A DNA stretch of 64,000 bases from Palaemon carinicauda (GCF_036898095.1 NC_090730.1:29102481-29166480); one strand, 5' to 3'. Shown: positions 33,544 to 45,423, counted from the stretch's first letter. The notes: generated from the letters alone by a model not told the origin. Made by a program: numbers and translations.

Positions 33544-34014
33544 ATGACACCTCCTGTCAGCCCAAGTAACCCCATCCCCGGCCCGAGTAACCCCATCCCG
33601 GCTCCCATTGTTACCTTAGTTAATGCCCGATTAGCTATCCTTCCTTTTCAAGATCGGGTCAACGGCTTCTTACCTCAGAATGTTGAGTCGTGGATTTCTT
33701 CCGTCGACGTCCATTTAAATGCTAAACAAATTATAGACCCATTTGTACAATTACAAGAAGCTAAAAGTTTTATAGACTTTTCGAAAGGAGATGCGAGTGC
33801 GTATTTGAGGGGAGTTTCGTTTCAAGAAGCAGTTACATGGGATGATTTCAAAATTAGGCTACGTGCGGTCTATGGCGGTGAGGAAGCCTTGGATGTAGTT
33901 TTAACATTAAGAAATACACTTAATCAAGCCACTTTAACTCGGCTTAATGTTATTGAGAGAGCAGCTCTCATTGCCGATAGGCTAAACGAGTATCAAGATA
34001 TTTTAGGTTACTAG
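33544..34014 (+). pseudogene. Gypsy gag N-terminal part
   Basis: The ATG at 33544 starts MTPPVSPSNPIPGPSNPIPA, and the frame runs to TAG at 34012. It includes capsid-like helices (FVQLQEAKSFIDFSKGDASA, VTWDDFKIRLRAVYGG). The continuation at 34060-34269 is in another frame. The zinc knuckle that follows (NCKSQGHLIADC at 34273-34308) has lost its first Cys, because the TGA at 34267-34269 sits at that codon. A Gln/Asn-rich stretch (34380-34600) follows after a further shift. Confidence 0.75.
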
Positions 34015-34839
34015 AGATAACATCTCCGTGAAAGATTTTTTACGATTAATGTATTTAACTTGCAATACACTTATGAAGCTTTAGTGCAGTGTTTTGATAA
34101 AAAGTTAACGCCAGCAAGTACAGAATTGGACGTATATAAACAGATAAAGAAACACATGTCTAAGTGTACTGATCTTGATCCCTTGTTTACACAGGTTTTT
34201 GCAAAAAATAAAACTAAGCCACAACAAGTAAACGTAGTTAATAATAGTCAAGTCGCAGGAATGACGTGATATAATTGCAAAAGTCAAGGTCACTTGATTG
34301 CAGACTGCAGAACGAATTCTGTTCGTTACATAATAGTTCGACTCATTCATATAGTCAGTGCTACTCGCGTAAGACACAACAGAATCCTAGAAATACTCAG
34401 TCAATTCCACAGTTAGTTCCATATGGAAATAAAAAGAAAAATCCTCAGTTCAATAAGAAGAAACAGCCAAACGTCAATGTAGTTCAGAAACAAACAAACA
34501 GTTCTTCGAATAACGCTGAACCTGGGCCGTCAAACCAGAACTCGCAAGGTCAGACTAATTTTCAGAATGTGCAGAGCAAAGCAAATAGCCTACCACATAC
34601 TTAACTCCAGTGGGGAAGAGAGTGATGTTGGGTCAAGGTCATTCATATCAACATCAGTAGTATTGAATAATCCATTTAATGTTTTACCAGATCATTGTGA
34701 GGCAATAGATTTTCCTATGAAACACACGGCCGAATTAAGTAAAACAGTGCGTGCTCCCGTAGATTTGCAAAGAATTCATACAATAATAAGCCAAAATGAG
34801 TTACGACCAACATTATATGCCGTAAATTTATAACACAGA

Positions 34840-35172
34840 TCATTTACATTATTTTTTTACTCTGGTAGTCCACATAATATCATGGATTTGAGGACACATC
34901 ATTTGTTGTTTTCGAATTTCCCTATATAAAAGTCCGGAGTAAGGCCCTTGGGTATAGGAAATAATGAATTAAATGTAATAGGCGTAACTCATGTTCAGTT
35001 CAAGGTCGGTAAGCGCACGTTTGCCGATACATTTGTTGTTGTACAAAACATTGATATGTATCCAGCTGTAATTATAGGATACCCATCTATGGGCAATCAA
35101 TACATTATCTTAGCCCTTGCCAAGCACGGCGTGTATATCAAAGGAAATCCTATAAGTCTTCTAATACCTTAA
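34840..35172 (+). pseudogene. Gypsy aspartic protease, active site lost
   Basis: FFYSGSPHNIMD at 34852-34887 aligns with the retropepsin D-S/T-G signature, but the catalytic Asp codon is TAC (Tyr, 34858-34860). An in-frame TAA follows at 34926. The later part (34948-35172) ends in the PAVIIGYPSMGNQYI segment typical of the protease C-terminal half. It cannot be active. Confidence 0.7.
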
Positions 35173-35739
35173 AATCAGTTTTGGATAAAAAGGAGACGAC
35201 AAATAAAACAGTGACGTACGTTGAAGAACCAATAACTTGTCTCATTAATAAAGAAATAATATACGCGACCCAACAGAATTCTCGTTCACCCGTAATATCA
35301 TCTTGCACGCAATCTATCGAGCCGAACATACCTTCGAATTTAATAGTGCAAGTAAAGAAAACGTTACCGGGATCTGAAATATTAATCCTTTCCGACACTT
35401 TGAAAACTAACGGATTGTCCGTCACACAAGCTATTTATACAGTAGGCTCACATCAACAATGTAATATTGAAGTCTGTAATCATTTAAATACCACTTTAGT
35501 AATTCACAAAAATCAACATATCTTGGATGTAGAATTTTATAAACATCGTATTCTTACCCTTGCTGAAATCAATCACGCTCAATCAGTTGCGGATGAATCC
35601 CTTTTGCAATCTATTAAAAATAAAATCAATAAAGACATTCAAGAAGAAGAAATTCAGCAGAAATTTTTTGGACTTTTAACTGAGTATCATGGTGTTTTTT
35701 TCCACTACGGATGGATCCTTAGGAAAAACAGATGTGATC

Positions 35740-36312
35740 GAGCATCAAATAAGGTTAAAGGACAAGCAGAAAATTATCTATGTACAATCGTACAGACTCC
35801 TTATGAAATTCCAGAATGAAATAAATGATGAAGTAGGTAAACTGCTAGAAGAAGGAGTCATTAGGAAATCGAGCAGCCCTTATAATTTTCCATCAATAGT
35901 TGTACCGAAAAAAGATCGAACATGGCATATCTGCGTAGATTTCTGTCGCTTGAATGAGGAAACGATCCCTGATCGATTCCCAGTGCCATGTACTGACGAT
36001 ATTTTATCTTTGTTAGGTCAGAATAAATATTTTACTAGTTTGGACTTACTTAAAGGCTTTCACCAGATATCATTAGAAGAAAATAGTATCCCATACACAG
36101 CCTTCAGCACAGCCAGGGGACATTATGAAATTTTACGGATGCCTTTTGGTTTACATTGTGCTCCCATAACATTTACTAGAATGATTAATATAGTGTTTGG
36201 AGACTTGCTAGGGGATATATTGCATGCCTATATGGCCGACCTTGTAATCTTTTCCAATACCTTAGAAGAACATCTACGTAAATTAAAACTAGTACTACAG
36301 AGACTAAGATAA
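35740..36312 (+). pseudogene. Gypsy reverse transcriptase, active-site Asp replaced
   Basis: Motifs: EEGVIRKSSSPYNFPSIVVP, WHICVDFCRLNEETIPDRFP, YFTSLDLLKGFHQISLEENS (motif A Asp present), RMPFGLHCAPITFTRMI and HAYMADLVIFS. The last should be Y-x-D-D; the first Asp is Ala (GCC at 36235-36237). The upstream linker (35181-35819) overlaps in a different frame. The RT is interrupted at 36382 by a minus-strand LTR. Confidence 0.85.
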
Positions 36313-36382
36313 CATAACTTAAGGGTAAAGATTAGCAAGTGTTAATTTTTCAAAACAGAATTTGTCTATTTGGGTTTTACTG

Positions 36383-36637
36383 TGTGACGGTGCCGAGAGA
36401 GAGGTTATGACTCAAAGGCAGGATGCAATCAACTGAATTGTTTATTAAAGAACACTCTCCTTTATATACAAAATCTCAAAGCAACAAGAATTTTCATGTT
36501 CAAATATTGACAATGTTACAGAGGAGAAAAGCAGACATGAATTTTCATGTTCGTTTTAGTGCAAGGGAAGAGCGAAGATACAAGCATAATATATACAAAA
36601 GGAATTATGTACAATTGTGTGACACACGGTTGGTACA
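36383..36637 (-). mobile_element. LTR of a minus-strand gypsy element (3' LTR)
   Basis: 255 bp. Read on the minus strand it begins TGTACCAACC and ends GGCACCGTCACA, i.e. TG...CA termini. It holds TATATAAAGG (about 36456-36465) and AATAAAC (about 36440-36446), in the right order for promoter and poly(A) signals. It directly abuts the interrupted RT of the plus-strand gypsy element. The partner 5' LTR is not present in the window. Confidence 0.75.
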
Positions 36638-36653
36638 TGGCTCCCCCCCCCCT
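36638..36653 (-). other. Polypurine tract next to the LTR
   Basis: On the minus strand AGGGGGGGGGGAGCCA immediately precedes the LTR TG terminus, the expected place for the plus-strand primer of a gypsy element. Confidence 0.7.
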
Positions 36654-36674
36654 AAAAATGACATACTGTACAAG

Positions 36675-38303
36675 TTAAATAGGGCGCCCTGATCTAGAGA
36701 GGCGAATTGTAGGCGGGTCATCTGGCAGAAGATAAGCAGGTTTTAGACGATCAATGGAGATCCAGTCTTCTTTGCCACGAATGTTTAGTAGGAATGCTTT
36801 CGAACTGCGTCGGATCACAAGGAAAGGGCCCGTGTAAGGGGGCGTTAGTGGTGGCTTGGTAGTGTCGTTGCGTAGGAAGACGTGCGTTGCAGAGTGCAAG
36901 TCTGTTGGTATGTGATGCTTTGCTGGGGGCTTGTAAGTCTGGCGGCATGGAGTAAATTTTCCCACGACGTGACGTATGCGCTGGAGATCGTCGGAGGAGG
37001 TTGTAGAAGGAAAAAATTCGGCAGGGACGACCAACGGGTCGCCATACACCATTTCAGCTGCCGAGACGTCGAGGGCATCTTTAGGAGTGGTCCTTAGTAC
37101 CAGGTGGACCCAGGGAAGCTGAGTAAACCAGTTGGAATCCTTGCAGCGGGACATCAAAGCTGCTTTGAGGGTGCGATGAAAACGTTCAACCATTCCATTG
37201 GCAGCGGGGTTGTAGGCCGTTGTCTGATGTAGGGTGATGCCCAGGAGATTCGCTAATGATGTCCACAATTGAGAGGTGAAATTGGTACCCCTGTCAGAAG
37301 TAATATGTTCAGGGATACCAAATCTTCCAATCCATCCGGAGAGTAAGGCAGATGTACATGAGGCGGACGTTGCAGTTTCCATGGGAATGGCTTCAGGCCA
37401 ACGGGTGGAGCGGTCGATGATGGTAAACAGGTAACGATGTCCTTGTGATGTGGGTAGGGGGCCTACAACGTCGACGTGAATGTGTGAGAAACGACGCTGA
37501 GGTTGAGGAAAGGGGCCCACTCCTGAATCCGTGTGTCGATGTACTTTGGAAGTTTGGGAAGAAGTACAAGCGCGGACCCAATCCTTAGCATCCTTAGAAA
37601 TGCCGTGCCAAATGAACTTTGCCTTCAGCAGCTGGGCAGTAGAACGGCACGAGGGATGTGAAAGGCCGTAAATGAAATCAAACACCTGTCGGCGCATGGG
37701 AGCAGGAATCCAAGGTCGCGGTCTGCCAGTACTGACGTCACAGAGGAGGGTGGTGTTGGAGTCTTTGAGAGGAAAGTCTTCCCAACGGAGGGACATGCAG
37801 GATGTCCTACATGCTTGATACTCTGGATCCTGTCGTTGAGCTTCAGCCAGGGCGTTGTAATCCAATCCCAGTTGAACGGCAGCCAACGTGTTTCTTGACA
37901 GGGCATCGGCAACGGGATTCATTTTCCCAGGGACGTATTGAAGGGTGCAATTGTATTCATCCATGGCGGAGAGATGTCGGCGTTGCCGGGCGGACCAGGC
38001 ATCAGACTGTCGAGTAAAGGCGTGCACCAGAGGCATGTGGTCTGTGCGAATGACGAAGGGCGTACCTTCTAAGAAATGACAAAAGTGACGGACAGCCAAG
38101 TGCACTGCCAGCAATTCTCGATCGAAGGTAGAATAGCCCGATACTGCCTTGGACAGTTTTCTGCTGAAGAAGGCCAATGGGCGGGGCGAGCCATTGACCA
38201 CCTGCTCGAGTACTGCACCAATAGCGACGTCGCTGGCATCGGTGGAGAGGAGAGGGGCATGTGGGATAGGAAAAGTGAGAGCCGCAGCAGTTAATAGGGC
38301 CAT
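36675..38303 (-). CDS. Gypsy RNase H-integrase (partial pol)
   Basis: 542 open codons. RNase H: LSTDASDVAIGAVLEQVVNG, STFDRELLAVHLAVRHF, VIRTDHMPLVHAF and MNPVADALSRN. Integrase: zinc-binding region (SHPSCRSTAQLLKAKFIWHG ... CTSSQ), in which the second Cys of the usual C-x2-C is replaced by Gln, then the catalytic core VDVVGPLPTSQGHRYLFTII (Asp), ITSDRGTNFTSQLW (Asp) and NGMVERFHRTLKAAL (Glu). The C-terminus has GPFLVIRRSSKAFLL. The frame is intact from the RNase H start, but homology ends at about 38386, so the RT, protease and gag are missing. Confidence 0.9.
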   Translation of the reverse strand: MALLTAAALTFPIPHAPLLSTDASDVAIGAVLEQVVNGSPRPLAFFSRKLSKAVSGYSTFDRELLAVHLAVRHFCHFLEGTPFVIRTDHMPLVHAFTRQSDAWSARQRRHLSAMDEYNCTLQYVPGKMNPVADALSRNTLAAVQLGLDYNALAEAQRQDPEYQACRTSCMSLRWEDFPLKDSNTTLLCDVSTGRPRPWIPAPMRRQVFDFIYGLSHPSCRSTAQLLKAKFIWHGISKDAKDWVRACTSSQTSKVHRHTDSGVGPFPQPQRRFSHIHVDVVGPLPTSQGHRYLFTIIDRSTRWPEAIPMETATSASCTSALLSGWIGRFGIPEHITSDRGTNFTSQLWTSLANLLGITLHQTTAYNPAANGMVERFHRTLKAALMSRCKDSNWFTQLPWVHLVLRTTPKDALDVSAAEMVYGDPLVVPAEFFPSTTSSDDLQRIRHVVGKFTPCRQTYKPPAKHHIPTDLHSATHVFLRNDTTKPPLTPPYTGPFLVIRRSSKAFLLNIRGKEDWISIDRLKPAYLLPDDPPTIRLSRSGRPI

Positions 38304-38386
38304 CTTTGCATTGCAGAAGGCTGCTTCTTGAAGAGGACCCCACTTCAGGTCCTTTGGCTTGCCCTTGAGGGAGGCGTAGAGGGGTC

Positions 38387-38773
38387 AAGCTACCAGTTAA
38401 TTCAGCACGTTAAATGAAAGGGAAGATAAAAAACAAGATTCTAGCTGGATCCCCTTGCCCAGTATAAATCAAGGGGTGGTGCCCAGGGCTCCGTTCTCTT
38501 GACCTGTTACTTAGGTTTTTAGGTATTCCACCGATGTATATTTGTTGTGTAGTGAACGTCGGGTTGTGGTCGGCATTCGAACACTAGGCAGTTTCGGGTG
38601 CTACTTCTGGCTACAGTTCGCAAACCACTACAATGTTGCATCAAGAAAGCCAGTTCTATGACTCACATTTCTTAAGCAAATTATCACAGCATTTCCCGTA
38701 TCATATGACACTACTTAAGTGGTAATACGCACCCTATATTTAGCTTAGTAATTTTTGGTAAAAAGAAATTGAG
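38387..38773. other. Unassigned sequence between gypsy and DIRS elements
   Basis: No ORF or repeat recognised. TATAAATC at about 38463 is the only promoter-like string. It may be a further transposon end. Confidence 0.3.
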
Positions 38774-39122
38774 GTTTTTGGGCTCAAGCCATGACGTCGT
38801 AATGGAAGGTTCCTTTAGTAGCTTCCGAAGGGTATATATAACTACAGTGATATTCCCAGAGAATCAAACCAAAGGTTTCACAGAATTCTAACTTCTGGCA
38901 CGAGTACCTTTAAGATTACTCTCAAGGGTATCGTATATCATCAGGGGACGTATTCTTGACACGCCACATGGCAATCTGCACCCCGAATAGCCTTTACGCC
39001 TCTAGGCTCTAGGGGGAAAACGTGGCAGAATAGAAGGGTAACCGCAACAAAGATTACCCTGGTTCCCCTACTACAATCATATCAAAACCGCGCCAACTCC
39101 CTCTGGCGGTAATTCCTTTATC
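38774..39122 (+). repeat. Left inverted terminal repeat of the DIRS element
   Basis: Begins TTTTTGGGCTCAAGCCATGA. Reverse-complementary to 47078-47420 over nearly its whole length, including the AATTCTAACTTCTGG and GACACGCCACATGGCAATCT segments. Related copies are at 61160-61560 and 62078-62420. Confidence 0.85.
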
Positions 39123-40697
39123 TGTAACGACTCGCTATGGTGGCGTTCCCTGTCGATCTGACATATCCGATCGATTTCTGGGAATCTTTATGCTTCTACG
39201 GCTTCTTTCTCCATCTAGAAAGTTGAGTATTGATTCTTTATAATATGTAATTTAGTTCCAGCCTCGCAATGAAATTGTGTATTTCTTGTGTGCGGATCTT
39301 CGCCGATTGACGGTGTCGCCATGGCGCTGTTGTTCTTTGTACATGTGCTATTTAGTTAGCAGAACGGCATTCCGGTGTAAATAGCTTAATCATTGTTATG
39401 AAAGCTATTTAGGCATTATATATTGTAAAGATATCTATAAGCATATTTTTCCCTTTCCATGGCGATCGTATATGTCAGAGTTTTGGTGATTTAGGTAACC
39501 GAAATCTCGTCTTGTCTGGGTAACATAACCTAGACAACATATACTTTCGTCATTTCCCCGGTTACCCTTGTGTATTGGTTATCATTCCTGGAGATCAATA
39601 TCTCCTGGAATTATATTAACCATCATCAATCTCACTAGAGATTTATGGGTAATCTCTCTTCCCTCTGAGAGTAGCCTTAAGCTACAACTCTCTGCGTCGG
39701 CCTTGAATTTCGAATTCAGGCATGACTAGCCTAGAGTTTTCTGTCTCATCCCTTAATGGCCGTCAGCAAGTTTTGGGATTCGATCAGAACCTCAGAGTAT
39801 TTAGTCTTTGTCGGCAGTCGGTCGGCGGGGTGATTGCATTCCCCTGCCGGCGGAACTACCGGCATAGGAGGCTAGCCCTCCCTAGACTACACCTGAAGTG
39901 GTCGAATGTTGCCACCACCTTCTCCCTGTGGTCTAGTAGACTAGTCCTATGCTCGCCGACCTTAGGCTATAGAGTCGTATACTCTTGTGGCCTAGGATGG
40001 CGCCGGCATTGGAACTGTTGAGAGGAACAGCATGAGCTGCCGTTCCCTTAACTGTATCAGCACCTCCTAAGCTGGAGAATAAATGATTCTCCTGCCGCTT
40101 GTGGTCGTGCCGGTACTGAAACAGAGTTTCTTCAAGGTGTGTAGATCCGGCAACATTGCCGGTCCCTCCTATACCTCATATAGTACCCTTTCCCCTCCCC
40201 TCTCTGTTCTTTTACGATGGCCGAGTCATTGTCTTTCCTGTGCTGGAGTCCTGCAACCTTACCATTGCCGGTGGGTTGCCAGAGCCGCCCAGACCCACCC
40301 CTCCTCAGCCGTCAGCTGTCGGTGACTGCCGACTGCCGGTGGACATGGCGACTGCCGGCGGCCATGGCGACTGCCGGCTTCCAGCGGCTTTGGCGGCTGT
40401 GGATGGGAGGTCCCTTTTGTCACCAAGGTTCTCCAGTTCTCCCTTGAACTGCTAGCCACAGTTTCTGTTGTCGGCGTATTGTTCTGGCCGGCAGTAGACC
40501 GGCACAGATAGATACTGACTCAGTAAGTAGCATGCCGACTGTACTCATGTTGCCGGAGGCTGGCCTACAGTAGTAAGCCGGCAATAGTACTGTGGCTAAA
40601 TGGAAGTGAACCTTCTTTTCGGAGAAAGGCAGTAAAATTAGACTTTTACATCTTTTATTACTGTATACATATACAGTAATAGATAGCCTTCACTCCA

Positions 40698-40702
<5 letters not shown>
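39123..40702. other. 5' internal region of the DIRS element, no coding recognised
   Basis: 39180-39600 is shared with 62430-62880 (same family). 39720-40600 is CCGG-rich with many CTGCCGG/GCCGGC words and short overlapping frames but no recognisable gag. It may be a decayed gag region. Confidence 0.45.

Positions 40703-40783
<81 letters not shown>
40703..40783. repeat. (TC)n microsatellite
   Basis: About 40 dinucleotide units, interrupted only at the ends. Confidence 0.95.
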
Positions 40784-40786
<3 letters not shown>

Positions 40787-40832
40787 CTAGCTTGCTAGAT
40801 GCTCCGACAATAGCTAGCTAATCCGGCAATAT

Positions 40833-41930
40833 GCCGGCTGAACTGCAGTATATGTCTATACAGGTAATCAGTATAATTGCAGTATAGTATATACAGCAGA
40901 TGAATAACTATCGTATAGATTATACTAGTAGTTATTTCCAATATATCTTGGGTATCCCTGCCCAGATATTTGCTGAACCCAATTCTATATTGATGGATTA
41001 ATATTTCATCAATATTCTGATTTGAAATCAGTTTCCATTTACCCTGCAATATTGAATTTCGTAAAGGGCTGGTGGTGTGACACCTCTAACTCCTATAGGG
41101 GAGAGCCCTTATTCCTGAGTTTCCCTGATCAAGAAACTCCCTGATTTAATATTGTAAGGGAGGTCACAGCAAATAGATTGGTTGGGATGCATAAGTATAT
41201 GTCTTTTATTTTCTGCCGGCTGAACTACGGTATAGGTCTATACAGGTAGTCAGTGTATTTGCGGTATAGTCAGTATATTTGCGGTATAGCAAATACGGCA
41301 GATGAATAACTATCGTATAGATTATACTAGTAGTTATTTCCAATATATATTGGGTGTCCCTGTCTAGATATTTGCTGAACCCAATTCTATATTGATGGAA
41401 TTATATTTCATCAATATTCTGATTTGAAATCAGTTTCTATTTACCCTGCAATATTAAATTTTGTAAAGGGCCGGTGGTGTGACGACTCTAACCCTTAAAG
41501 GGGAGAGCTCTTATCCCTGAGTTTCCCTGATCAGGAAACTTCCTGATTTAATATTGTAAGGGAGGTCACAGCAAATAGATTGGTTGGGATACACAAATAT
41601 ATGTCTGTTATCTTTTCTAATCAACATATCTTGGGTACCCTTGTGCGAGCTTCTGCTGGTGCCGCTCCTATATCGAAAGAATGGCATTCCTTTGATACTC
41701 TGATTGTGAAATCAGTCCTCCTTACCTCATAGTGTTAAGGATAAGGGGGGAAAGTGCTTTGTACACTTCCTTACACCTAGGTGTTCGACCCCCATTTTTA
41801 CCTGGAATTCCCTAGTCGGAGGAATCTCCTTATCTTAATACTGAGGGGAGGTAACAACATTGGCTCACAGGGGATACACAGGTATGTGTCTCCCACCATA
41901 CCTTTATAGCTTTCTATCCTAAGTTATTTT
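40833..41930 (+). repeat. Tandem triplication of a ~380-bp segment
   Basis: Unit 1 (40833-41214) and unit 2 (41215-41590) are close copies starting GCCGGCTGAACT. Unit 3 (41591-41930) keeps only the second half (CATATCTTGGGTAC ... GGAGGTAACAACATTGG) and is much more diverged. All lie inside the DIRS element. The block is followed by a T-rich stretch and CCTTACAGG at 42003-42011, which looks like a splice acceptor. Confidence 0.8.
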
Positions 41931-42639
41931 TGTCAAAAGATGATTTTTGAAAATTGTTTATCTGTGTAATAATCAATTGAATACTCATTTCTGTTTTCCT
42001 TTCCTTACAGGAGGGACACCAGATAATGCATCGCAGTCTTCTGCAGTTATAAGAGTGAGTATTTTCACGGACATAATACATGCAGGTTCATGCCCCCAGC
42101 AATATTATTTCCAAAATCCCCAACCCCGTCAATAGCTGAGTTGGTATGCCTTCAGTCGGCAGCCTCCGACAACCGGCGGACTTCCGACAGCTCGAGGGGT
42201 CGCCTATGATTCAGAGGGCTGCTGACTACGCGTATATTTTTCACCACTACCCAGTCACATTTTTAAAAAATCATTGAAACCTATGGTCACCCTAATGCTC
42301 CTTTCCCTTGGGGATGTAAAAGGAGATCGCAAGGTCTGTCAAGAGACTATTGTAATCAGTCAGGATTCCATGACGCTAACAGGGAGGAGTTTCGACCTCT
42401 CTCCAGTTCACGATAATGACAGACCCAGTGCTACGTGCACAGCTGTAAGATGCGTTAAGAGGCTGGAGAATATAAGCATCAAACGCTCGAAGAGATCTAA
42501 TAGGACCAATGATGGTCATTCCCCCTCGCTTACCATACAATGACCAAAGGCCAAGGGCCTGTAGGCCATTTTAGCACTGTAATGGGTGGAGAAACTCTCC
42601 ACACAGATCAGACCTCCTCAGGCTGATCTGGGGCATCGA

Positions 42640-44325
42640 AGCGATAATGAGGCATCGAAATTGTCGAGGATAAGCGACATCTCATTTCATTAGGGAATGC
42701 TAGCCATCCCATCCTGAAGGGAATGGCGCCTATCAGCAGCTCGTTTATATATATTCCGCAAGGTGACAGCCGATGCTCTTCTTGGGTTCAACCCAGTAGA
42801 GTTGGAATGGTACACGGACGCAGACCTATTCCCTCCCAGATGGGAACAAGTCCCCGAGCTACAGATCGTTCTCCTCATCACGAGCGTCATCAAGATACTA
42901 TCTCGATATTTAGCCCCATACGAGGATCCTCTAATGGAGGTAACAGACATCATGTCTCTAGATTAGAAGTGATGCACTTAGAAATTCCTATTCAGCCCAT
43001 CAAAATTCCTATGGAAGGCCCTCTACATGCTGAGACCCTTCCAGGGAAGAGGGGTTCTGTTGGCTACCAGGTTGCCCAAGAACACCCCATTTCCCGCAAT
43101 GAAGGAACTGAGGCTGAGGCTGCTCCTGGTTATGCACCTAGGATTATCCAGGAGGTTCAGAAGTTTTCTACCTTCGATTTACCACAGTACAACTGATCCC
43201 TTCATTTTACGAATTCCTTGCCCTTAACGGTTTGGAAAAAGACTGGGATCTCAAAAGGCAAAATAGAATTCCTAGAAGAATACAAGTCTAGTCAACTAGA
43301 AGACAATACGAGTCTTCTAGGGAAAAGCATTTTACTATGTAAAGCAAAAGGGACCGAAAGCTATCTCATATCTTCTGCCTATCCTTCTCTGTCCACCCCT
43401 ATATTCAAGGTCTGGCGGCTAACAGCACGATGGCCTTTGAGAAAGGAGACAGTTTATCCTTGGATACTATGAGAAGTCTAGTTCTTCGGCCTTGTCCCCA
43501 TATAAACCCTTGAGTAAGCACCAAGGGTATGGCCAACTTTGCAAAAAGGTCACTTGATTGGATCTTTGGATCCATGGACCAATATCTATGTGCAAGATAG
43601 CCCTGACTAGACCTCTTCTATATGCCCTTTAAATGGATCTGATGAATGAAATCTTTAATAAGATTCCAAAAACATGTGCAGGCTTAGGCCTGCAATGCCA
43701 CTAAAGCCCATTTCATGGTCTTTGGACAAGGTCCTACATTATGCCTCACCTGTGAACAATGAGGATTGTTCCCTCAAGGATCCAACCTAAAAGGTTATTT
43801 TTCGGTTCGCTATACCCTCTGGGCCTAGAGTTAGTGAAATAGTGGCTCTATCTAGGGATGGGGCCACATTAAGGGGGAGAACTGCATCTCTTTCCTGATC
43901 TAACCTTTCTCACTAAGGACGACCTACCCACTAAGAGGTGGGGTTCCTGGAGAATCTACCCTCTGAAGGAAGATGTCTCTCTAGGTCTGCTAGAGCGTCT
44001 AAGGTCTATCTTCATAGAACTTCAGACTTCAGGAGAAACTGCTCTTTACAGGAGAAAGCTTTGGATCAAACTATCCCTACAACTGAGGGCGAAGCTCACC
44101 TACCTTACCCGTGGAGCGGATCCTGATCCTGACAGTAATCCTGCAGATGAAGATCCGAGAAAAGCGGCTTCATCACTGAACCTTTCAGTGTGCGGACTTC
44201 AGCCTCTTCGCTCATTTACCGATCGGAGGTTGTCCAGTATGTCTTACAGACACCAGACTAAACAAACCTATAGATTGAAGCATTATGTGGTTACGGCAGG
44301 TGCTATTTTGGACCCTGTCGTCTAG
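42640..44325 (+). pseudogene. DIRS family B RNase H and tyrosine recombinase, broken
   Basis: RNase H end: ADALLGFNPVELEWYTDADL, then SRYLAPYEDPLMEVTDIMSL at 42765-42965. A connecting region follows (LRPFQGRGVLLA at 43030). The recombinase starts around SWSLDKVLHYASPVNNED (about 43720), with box I PRVSEIVALSRDG (Arg codon 43827-43829), FLTKDDLPTKRWGSWRIYPL, and box II DEDPRKAASSLNL (Arg 44158-44160; an acidic residue stands where family members usually have His). The C-terminal SYRHQTKQTYRLKHYVVTAG reaches 44310, with candidate nucleophile Tyr at 44244-44246. At least one frameshift and several stops make it inactive. Confidence 0.7.
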
Positions 44326-44771
44326 CTCTGCGATGAACAGTAAATTGATTGGGACTAACAATTAAAAGAAGAAGAGGTCAGCAATTTTCATGTGACCTTC
44401 CTTTGATTAAGTGTTGCCAAGGTAACACCAAATCTGTTCAGAATCTCAGGTGTGAAATTATACGGAACCACTAGTGCCGTGTGTACATAGTACACAGTGT
44501 TGTTAGACTATTTCATGTACAGAAATTATAGAGAAAAGTCTTGTTAAAAGAGCTTTTCTTCAATCTGAGAGTGGCACTCCTCATTTTCCCCTTTCAAAAA
44601 GGGAACATTAATTTCTGTGTATGTCTCTTGTATAATTTCCTTATCATGCTACATTCATTTAGCATGTAGTCATTTATTAGGAATAAATGTCTATTAAAAT
44701 GCAGTTGCATCCCATTTCGCCCAACAATTGCTTTTTTAAGATGCCAGAGTTCCTTGACTTACTCATGTAAG
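44326..44771. other. 3' internal region of the DIRS element
   Basis: No coding. It lies between the recombinase and the nested MITE; the remaining 3' sequence resumes at 46575. Confidence 0.5.
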
Positions 44772-45230
44772 TACAGTGAGCCCTCGTTTATCGCGGTAGA
44801 TAGGTTCTAGACCCGACCGCGATAGGTGAAAATCCGCGAAGTAGTGACACCATATTTATGTATTTATTTAACATGTATATTCAGACTTTTAAAACCTTCC
44901 CTTGTACGTAGTACTGTTAACAAACTACCCTTTAATGTACAGAACACTTAATGCATGTACTACAGTACCCTAAACTAAAACAGGCACAAATATTAAAGGT
45001 GATTTTATATCATGCGTTTCCTAAACACGACAAAAAGCACGATAAAAAATGGCAACCAATGTTTTGTTTACTTTTATCTCTGATCATAATGAAGAAACAA
45101 ACGCATTTACACATCTGTGTATAGGTTAGTTTTTGCATCGATTATATTGATTATTCAGTACAGTATGTTGATTTTGTTATTACCAATGTTTTACTTAATT
45201 TTTCTTAGGACTTCCAAATGAAATGTTTTT

Positions 45231-45266
45231 CTTTATGACGCCGCCTGAAACGACGGCGTCATAAAG
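45231..45266. other. Perfect 13-bp inverted repeat (hairpin) in the MITE
   Basis: CTTTATGACGCCG and CGGCGTCATAAAG are separated by 10 bases. The second MITE copy (about 63368) has only the left arm followed by different sequence, so the palindrome is specific to this copy. Confidence 0.8.
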
Positions 45267-45420
45267 TACGCTCAGTAAACAAACGAAGGCATTTAACGTG
45301 CATGATGAAAGTGATAAATAATGATATTACAGTAAAAGCTTTTAGAAAATATGTTATTACAAATATTATTTACCGTATCTACATAAAATCATACATACGT
45401 AGCAAAGCAGGAAAACAATT

Positions 45421-45423
<3 letters not shown>

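Larger units (their letters stand above)
33544..36382 (+). mobile_element. Decayed Ty3/gypsy-like retrotransposon (gag-PR-RT)
   Basis: Gag, zinc knuckle, protease and reverse transcriptase follow in order but in several frames. The copy is cut within the RT, after KTEFVYLGFTV-like sequence, by the LTR of another gypsy element at 36383. RNase H and integrase are therefore absent here. Key catalytic residues are also lost (see the domain entries). Confidence 0.85.
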
